Positions 51,801-60,800 of a stretch of 64,000 nucleotides of DNA are shown here, in pieces. The notes under the pieces were generated by a model. That model was not told the DNA's origin. It worked only from the letters and a program-made list of their open reading frames with translations, and ran no database searches. A program made the translations under genes and the position numbers. The stretch's first letter is position 1; every line of letters starts with the position of its first letter. This stretch comes from Patella vulgata (lineage: Eukaryota; Mollusca; Gastropoda; Patellidae). The stretch is from positions 31,235,501-31,299,500 of the forward strand of contig NC_065886.2 in the NCBI RefSeq assembly GCF_932274485.2, given 5' to 3'.

Positions 51801-54800
51801 ATGTCGAAAAAATTACTTTCATAATCCAAATATTTAAGAATTTCTCTATAATGGGATTTTTAACTATTTATTATAACATTTATATCCTTCGTTTTTGTAT
51901 GTTTTTATCAATTGTACTATTATAACTATCAATTACAATGTATGTGGAGAGGGCATCGGTAAGTTCTCGTAACTTTTGTCCCAATCCGTTTGTACTTTAT
52001 TTATGTTCTAGTACAATAAACTATGTTTAAACAAAGACCCTGTCCATCCATCGTCCACAACTTCTTCTTCATCAGGCCCTGAGTTCACAAACATTCTCAG
52101 ACTTAAGTTAAGAATTTAATCAACTTTCAATCATTGTTTATAAGAAATATCTTTGATCCAGAATGACAAAACTTTTCACATAGTCTCTTTTTGATGTATT
52201 TGATATATTAAAACAATAAAAGTTTTATAAAGGACTATGTGAACAATTTTGAGTAAATTCTTAAATTAAGTCTGAGAATGCTTTGTGAACTCGTGATCAG
52301 AACTTTATAAGATTTTTACAAGTTGTTGATGTTAGTGAAAAGAAGAAGCGTGTTGATTTTTAACAGTTTCTATTAATTATTTCTAGTTATTACAACGATG
52401 GTTCCCCTATTTTTCAAGTTGGACATAGAAGTATTTCAAGTAATGAAAATATACATCAAATCTTAATTAATGAGAAGTGTTATAAGGTGGTTTAGAAAGG
52501 GAAATTATTCCCTGTCATGTCATTGTTTTTTTATATTTGCTTGGTGATCTAAAAAAGCTCTCATTAATCTGCAGAAGTCAAATATCTCTCTCCTATAAAA
52601 GCTCCCCTAGTTAAAACAGTTTATATTAGTGGAGTTGATTTAACCAGAACTTCATATTCTAAGTTCATCTAGCATACATAACTACACACTGACTTTTGAA
52701 CAATTGTCAGTGACATAAAATAGAATATGGGGGAGCTAGTTTTAACTGTTCAGTGCTTGATTAAAAAACCTCTCATTGATCCAGATTTGGATGCTCGATG
52801 ATGCTCTATCTCGATGTAGCGCCTTATAAAACAATGACTGTGTTTGCATGACATGTCACTAGTTTGTTTAATCTTCATGTTTTCAGGGTCGAACACCATA
52901 TAAAGTGTTACAGATAAACAGTACGTTTAAAGATTATATGGAGGTGACGCAGGTTACATTCAATCCGGCCGATACAAGGTTTTATTTTGTTCCCGAGAAT
53001 GATAATATAGTTATATTACAACCGGGGGAACCTAATGTGGTGAGTATAGGGTGTTTTCTTCAAGTGTTGGGCTTATAGAGGGGGGGGAATCTAATTTGGT
53101 TGAGTGTAGGGGGTTAACTTTCGAAGGGACGGGGCTGTAGTGCCGTGGGCATGAATATAGGAGGTTAAAATCAAGGGTGGGGCTGTAGTGGTGGAGGAAC
53201 AAAATGGGGTGAGTATAGGGGGTTCACTTGTAGGCTGGGTGCTTGAAGAACACTGGATTCGTAACGAGAATATCACAAGGGTTAAAACCCTATGGGCCCC
53301 ACCATAAAAACCTTCATAATTTTATAAGGAATAGTACCTGTGGTAATGACAAGGTAATAGTGTCTAGTAGTTTGGATTATACAGAAAAAATGAGAAGTCA
53401 TTTAGTCCAGTGATCCTTTGACAATGTCGAGTCAGAAAAATAAAAATATCCTTTCCAAATATCCTTTAAAGGTTTTGTCTGAGAACCAGAATATTTCTTT
53501 TGTAATGCCTTAAAGTAATTAATATGATTTAAGATCTTAAAGACTTTCAGTTTAAATTTCTTTGCATTGGTTGTAGTTAACTATTTAAAAGTATTGTTTT
53601 TAAATGGTATTGTAGGTTGGAAAGATATAATTTATTGTATTTGTATTATAGGTTGGAAAGATATAATTTATTGTATTTGTATTATAGGTTGGAAAGATAT
53701 AATTTATTGTATTTGTATTATAGGTTGGAAAGATATATTTTAATTCTAAAAGAGAATGTTTAGAGGATTGTTATGTTGGTTTACCTACGTTTACACCAGG
53801 TAAGTTATTACATCTATTCTTATAAGTTATTATAATATACCATGTCTGTTCTTTATAATATACCATGTCTATTCTTAACATTAAGTTATAATATACCACA
53901 GCTATTCTTATAAGTTATTATAATATACACACCTGTTCTTATAAGTTATTATATCTTCATTTACTGTTTATTTACCTGTATGCAATAGATATACACATGC
54001 CAAGTTGTGCATGTTCTTTGTTCTATTGAGTTTAACAACTGAACTTGGTTTAACATTTTAAGTTGTGTAATATACTTTTACTAACAGGATCAGTAACTAC
54101 TTTTACACTGCAGACCAGTTTGAAAGTATGGTGAACTGCAGTCTAGTTTGCAAGTTTGCAATAACTGCAGACCAGTTTGAAAGTATGTTGAACTGCAGAC
54201 CAGTTTTAAAGATGAACTGTTGACTAGGGCTGGCAATCGATACCTATTTTGAATATCGATATATCGGCAACCATTTCGGCAATATCGATATATCGGAAAA
54301 TTAAAGTTGAAAGAAATAACTGTTTGTATGCTAATAATGCATTTAAATGTGTTATTGATCAAATAAAAAAAGAAACTATGATCCTCAAACTATGTTTTCT
54401 TAATGTTTGTTTCGTTCACAGCTTATTTTATAGTATTAGTATTATTAACAAAATATTAATCGCAGCTTTGCGCTCGTCACCAGTTGCTGTCAACAATTTT
54501 CCTCAGCTGCTTATAACAATAAGTAAATTTCTATTAAAATCGAGTTATTTCCCCCGAACAATTAATTAATTATTCATTGCCATTGTTGTAAACGACCCCA
54601 AAAATTACCGGCGCGTTGGTTGTACATTGTCTAGTGTGTGTGTTTTTACTTTTAGCGTGTTTTGAATGATATGACGACGATTATTTGACACAAAACATTC
54701 CGTTAATTTCATTTTATTGAAGCTCCTTTATTTTTTATACGAGTGTCAATATCAAGAATTGAATATCAATATCGATATTTTTCCATAGTCGCCGACGATT

Positions 54801-57800
54801 ATCGGCTATATCGATATTTTTCGCCAGCTCTACTGTTGACCAGATCTATTGTATATTTAAAATGTTTTTCTATCTGTAGGTGGTAATCAGTGGTTAGTGG
54901 GGTTAAATCTAGAGAGAGAAGTAGCAAATACAGATCAATATTTATATACATGGTTACAACAAAAATGGGAGAAATTAGAAAATTCAGAACAAAACATGTG
55001 AGTATACAGGATGGTATTGTTTAAGACTAATGTGTCTCTGAGTGTATGGCACTCGCTCACAGTTTTAAGAAATCCTGGGTTTCGATTCCGTTGTTAGCAG
55101 AGAATTTTCCTCAGGCTGAAAGCAGCGTGTTTTCTGTTTGTTTATGGTGCAGTACATAGGAAAAAAGTCTAGTCTTTCAGATGGGACGAAATTCAAGAAA
55201 GAGTAGGTGAAATGCTGTCGGGATAAAATTGTCTTCATAGCTCACTGCATGGCATATGGCTGTCTTCATTAGCCTAGTAGGCGCAGAACAGTTCAATGTT
55301 AAACCACATTTCATTTTCTGTTACAATCTATATAGACAATCTGAACGACAGACTCACCCTACCTGCAGAGAAGTGACTCTGACACAGTGAATAGCCATGA
55401 TATCCATATGACGTTATCTAACCGTCACAGGTCATGAGGTCACATCAACAAACAAATGTAAACACCATCATTATGATCATTATCAACATTACAAGACACA
55501 ATGTTACATTGTAAACAATAGCCTTCTTGCAGCCTTTAGGACTGTATAATCCGTACAGAACGTCTTATCGCTTCTTCCAATGATTTTTCACAAAAATAAC
55601 ATCATCTACAACTCTAGATTTGACGTCGGCATATTGGCACTATTTTGTGCTTCGGTCGTGTCTATTTCAGATATACACAATCAATTCTGTTAATGTTTTT
55701 AGTTAATTTATTTCAGTTCTAAATAAAAATTTAAAACTTTAACGCAATTTTAAAAAAATAGCCAAATTCTGGCTGGGATTACTGAGCAAAATGGCCATTC
55801 ACTGTATACGTGCGAAAAAAAAGCCAGCTACCATTTAATTTTCATACGTTAGTTACGTACGTCTATATAGAATTAAAACTATTATTTTATGTCATGCTTT
55901 GGTTACATGAATAAATAAATCAGGAATAAAATGTATAGGCATAGTTATATAAACAAGTATGATCATACTATGGACCAGGAACTGACCAAGTTGTTGGATG
56001 AAATTCAAAAATCTAATTCCCTAAATGGATGCAGAATTGTTCAAAGAAGGAGCATGCCAATTTTCATGTCGATTGGACTTGAATTGATGGAGCGGTTAGC
56101 GCCAGTTGATTAGTGACTGACTAAAATGGTAGCTTTGGTGTGCAGCCATTCACAACTCGATGTGTAACAAGTTTAATTTTTTTTTAATTATTTATTTCAG
56201 AGCTAATGTTACAATAGAGCTAGATACAAATCATGTTCGAGGTTTTTTATTCTCTGCCCAGGCCTATTTACAGTGGCCATCTTTAGTCCGAAAATCACTC
56301 GTTAAATTTCCTCTTACACAGATTGGGAATATATCCGTAAGTATTTTAAGGTCACCATATATATAACATCCAAGGGGGGTTGGTAGGACTAACCTCCTTG
56401 TATGTGACAAGGAGTAGGGTCGTCTGTCTAACTTCATTGGTTTTATCTGGATCCTCCGGTTTCCTCCCACTGCTAAAGCCCCCTACACACACAAATTATT
56501 GAAATAAAATTGAAACATATTAGTCCTGAAATGACCTAGTTTGTGTTGAGTGGATGTTAAACTCCATTTCTCTCTCACTCTTTTTAATTTAACATCATGT
56601 TTAAATTCGTGAAGGGTGCTCGATTCCTAGTCTGGAAATTTCCAAATTGGCGAAATTGCAATATAGTGATGCGAGAATTGAGCTACTGTCACAGTTCTGC
56701 CAGTGTAGACAAAGTTGTAGCATGAGCAGAATCAGGACACAATCAAACGTTTTGACTGTAATGACTGGTCAAGTTGTAACACTCTGAATTGTCAGAATTG
56801 TGTGGTGTCATGGTATATGTCGGGGGTTTCACATTAAGGACTGGTAGATAAAACAGAACCATGGTTACTGAGCTGGTAACATGTATAAAATGGACCAATG
56901 AAAGATGTGTTTGTATTTGTCTCATTTTAAGTGAGCTGATCACATGATTTAAGTAAACTAATGAAATATCTGTTTGTATTTGTCTTAATTAGACCAAGCT
57001 GGTCATATGTATAAATTCAAAATTGAATCAATGAAAGATGTGTTTGTATTATTTCAGATATCTGATGTTATTGTGGAGAACCCGGGTGATTTTCCTGTTT
57101 TAGTTCAAATTTTACCTTTGTCTTTATATCCCAGTCCACACACTATAATAGACCTCATAGGTCAAAGGTCAGTACAAATATCTAGTATAATAGAATTATA
57201 GTAATAAACCATGTTATGTAAAAACATGCATTATACAAGAGCTAAATCTGCCTATTACAGGTCTTTGTTATGGCCTAAATTATTAATTAGACATTAATTA
57301 ACCTACCAAGACAATAATCAACTCTCGATGCCATCGGATGCCTGCATGCAATATTTAGTGGATTCAAATACGTTTTGGGCTGGATGCGGTTACTGTAAGA
57401 ATGGATAATCGAAACATTGTTTATGATCGTAAAAACGGTATTAATGACAATCGAGGCTAGCATATAATTATATCGCCAATTTCTTGGCTCTTAAGTGAAG
57501 CAACTGACTGAAATTTTCAAAATATTTCCTTTTCATTATCTATTTTCTAATTTTTATAGCGAGAACTGCCAGCTCTTTATCTAATCTTACTTTCTAATCT
57601 TATTTTCACAGTGATTAAAATAAAAAAATAAGTCAAAACTTCATATTCCCCCAAAATTTTGAAAGTATAAAGAAGTACAAAGAAGAACCATTAACGGTTG
57701 GAATTCGAACTAAGAGTAGGCCTTAGTGCTGATGTCTGGGCAAAATTTACCTCCTAGCAAACTGTTTGGCGTACTCCCATCTTCATTAGATCAGTCGATG

Positions 57801-60800
57801 CAGAAACGTAGGTCGTTAAACCCCATTGCATTTCATTTGTTATATATTACAGGTTATCAGCACATGTATCTGAATATATAGAAACAGAAGATATAGATGC
57901 CTTTACTTTAAGAGATCTTGAAGCATATACTGTAAGTTGGTCCTTTGTTTCTTGGAAGTAGACGAGTGATAATGGCACTAGTCGTTCAAGTAGAATGTCT
58001 CCAGAATGAATCCCAGCATGAACAACATGAAATAACCCATCTTTCATGATGTAAAGTAAATTTTGCCTAATTGTTCGGGTTGGATGAAAAACTGAAGTCT
58101 GCCTGTGTACATAAAAGAACCCTTGACAATTAGAATGCTGTCTGAAAAACAATCTCTTCCTTCGATCATTTAATTTCAATTCTGTCAATTCATACATCCA
58201 GCACTAAAACTGCCTTGAATTTGTCGATTCAATACATTATAGGCCCAAAATCAAGCACCCAGAATTCATCAATTTGAAATGATTCAGACTAAAATTTATG
58301 TGCCATGAATGTGTGAATTAAAAGGTATTTTAATTATTGTTTAGGATTACTGGTACCAACTCTATATTTTTATCATTTCAGAAAGAAGCAGATAATCCGT
58401 GGATTAGCCATAGAAAATATGTAGAGAATTCTCTCGGACCAAAACCACATGATGATTCTCTGGCAGCTCTTTTAAAACCAGGACAGAAGTTAAAAATAAA
58501 AATAGGTTTCCAACCACGAGACGATACATTTCGAACTTCATTAATAATTATCAGGTAACTAAAGGTTGTATTTTATATTCTCTGTGTGTCAGAGTCTTAG
58601 GTGCACTTTAGATCATAAGGTATTGTCATTGAGTCAAGAGGCGTCATTTCTATTCCACGCTTGTACGCAATTGCCTGTCTCCAACCTCGTGGTTTTTCTC
58701 AAGTGGGTTGGTTGACCGAATGGTTTAAATCATAAGGTCTGTGATTGAGTCAAGTCGAATTGTTTCGATTCAAAAAGGTGTAGAGTTGTATGTCTAACAG
58801 GTGAAGATCTTTTAAACCAAACTGTCCCAAGGAGTTGATAAAAGATGATGTTTTGAGTCAATCGATTATATATATTTTTAAGTTTTCTGTCTTTGAATCC
58901 TATTTCTTTTGTGCATTTATAAATAAAAGATGCTATTTTATATTTCAGGAATAACCTGACTATTATTGATGCAGTGGTGGTACAAGGTCAAGGTCGTCGT
59001 GGTGATTTACGATTCAGTAGTCGTAGACCTGGATCAAGTACACCGTTGTTATTTGATATGACTGAAAAACATCTTAAAAACTGTGATAGTCAGTACCACT
59101 TTTTTTTATTAATTGTTAATATACGAGAATCACAGCTTCTATCAATTGAACGAGTTTGTATCTTGTTTATATAGCTCACATTGAATTGTGATCTTATATT
59201 GTCGTTGCCCGCCTCTGTCCTTCACCTTCAGTTTCTTGTTGATGCCCTAGAGATTAAAGTTATCATATGATTGACTGAAAAATTTTAAACAAAGTTTTTA
59301 TGCTCTTGAGATGAAGAAGCCTATTTCCTATAATTACTATTGCAGTTATGGCCCTTGATTACTAAGAAAATCGTGTGAGATTGCTCTAATGGCTAAAGTT
59401 ATTATACACAGTGTTTATGGCCCCCTTAATGTTCAGTGATTTCCAATAACTTGAACTGTTATCATCTAAAGAATGATTTTGTTAGCGTTAGGAAGAAATT
59501 TGAATTATTTCTTATAATTGTTTTATGGATTGTTACATTCTTATAAATGCTCCCATCATTTAAAAAGAAATAAATGTGACCACCTATATGCATTGCTCAG
59601 AGGACTTAGTCGCTGCGGACATGTGTTCTGCTGCTTCATTGTCATGTTTTGTGTTTGTTCTTTTTCAGTTTCTGAGAAAAAATCAACTAAAACATTGGTT
59701 CCACATTTCACCGTCCGAAGAACGTTCACTTTACGTAATACAGGGGAATTAGCATTTTACGTACAGAGTTTCAGTATAAATGATTCTCCATGTGAAGGGT
59801 TCGGGTTTAAAGTTTTGGATTGTGAAGGCTTTGAAATGTTGCCCAATACCAGTAGAAAAATAGATATAGCGTAAGTTTCTTTGCTTATATGAAATGGGGT
59901 TTAACGTCCTACTTTTCTGCACCAACCGGGTTGATAAAGATGGGCATAGACCATGCAGTGTGCTATGAGGAAAATATTGCCAAAACAATGGTGGTACAGT
60001 CTACTCTTTATTTTGATTTCAAACTGTCAGGGGATCCGTAACATACTGTCAGATGGTTGGCCTTTCATACTATCCGAACTGCTAGACACTATTTCTTGCC
60101 AGGTTCTCTGTCCTGAAGTTAAAAAGATGAAACCATGGATATGAAACCTGGAACCTTCTGCTTAGTGAGCTGGCACCTTATTCACTGAGCAACATCTCTC
60201 TGTATCTGAAATCTCTGTATGTGAAGTTATATCTTGCATGTGCTTCATTAATCTGGACCATTGGGAATATTCAACTATTGCTACAGCATTTGCCTCTGCA
60301 TAGTCTCCCCTTATAAAAGCTAGGAACTGTTTTTAAATACTACAGTTAAAATTTATTTTTTATTTCAGGTTTACACCAGATTTTACTATGTCCAGAATAC
60401 GAAGAAGTTTAACTATATTTACAAGTCTGGGACCTCCGGCAAATTACACCTTACAAGCAACTGTTCCTCCACATTTATTACCTAAATGTTCGGCAGCATT
60501 ACCGCGCCCAAATTGGGAACCTGTTCTTTATTATTCTATCGTCTGCGTCATGGGATTCCTGCTATTCTGTATCCTGGTAGCCGCGTATTTCGAAGCAGAC
60601 CGTGTGATCGTGGCCGATATTCTTCGACGTAAAATGAAAGTAAACAATGCTCAGATATTTGACAAAGGGAAAGTATTTGATCTCAATAGTATAGCAGGAT
60701 TGTCTCCCTTGTATCCAAAACCACCACCTCAACCTTCGGTAGCAGAGGTAAAGCATCCGACTCCAAATCGTATTTTAGAAGTGAATGGCCATGTTGAATA

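Larger units (their letters stand above)
47058..52035 (+). mobile_element. Non-LTR retrotransposon (LINE, two-ORF type), decayed, in intron 18
   Basis: A 5-kb element with an ORF1 (coiled coil plus RRM-like domain) and an ORF2 (AP endonuclease, reverse transcriptase, C-terminal Cys/His motif) inserted in the sense orientation of TMEM131. A direct repeat GACCCTGTC flanks it at 47049-47057 and 52036-52044 and is a candidate target duplication. The 3' end carries AATAAA near 52015. The coding layout resembles CR1/Jockey-group LINEs; the exact clade is not resolved. Several stops, frameshifts and two deletions make it inactive. Confidence 0.88.

Noticed and set aside
54249-54569. 106-codon frame inside a hAT element
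   Set aside because: Low-complexity, no transposase motif; the element is non-autonomous.
55931-56113. 60-codon frame in intron 21
   Set aside because: Looks protein-like in composition but has no splice sites in phase with TMEM131 and no recognised family.
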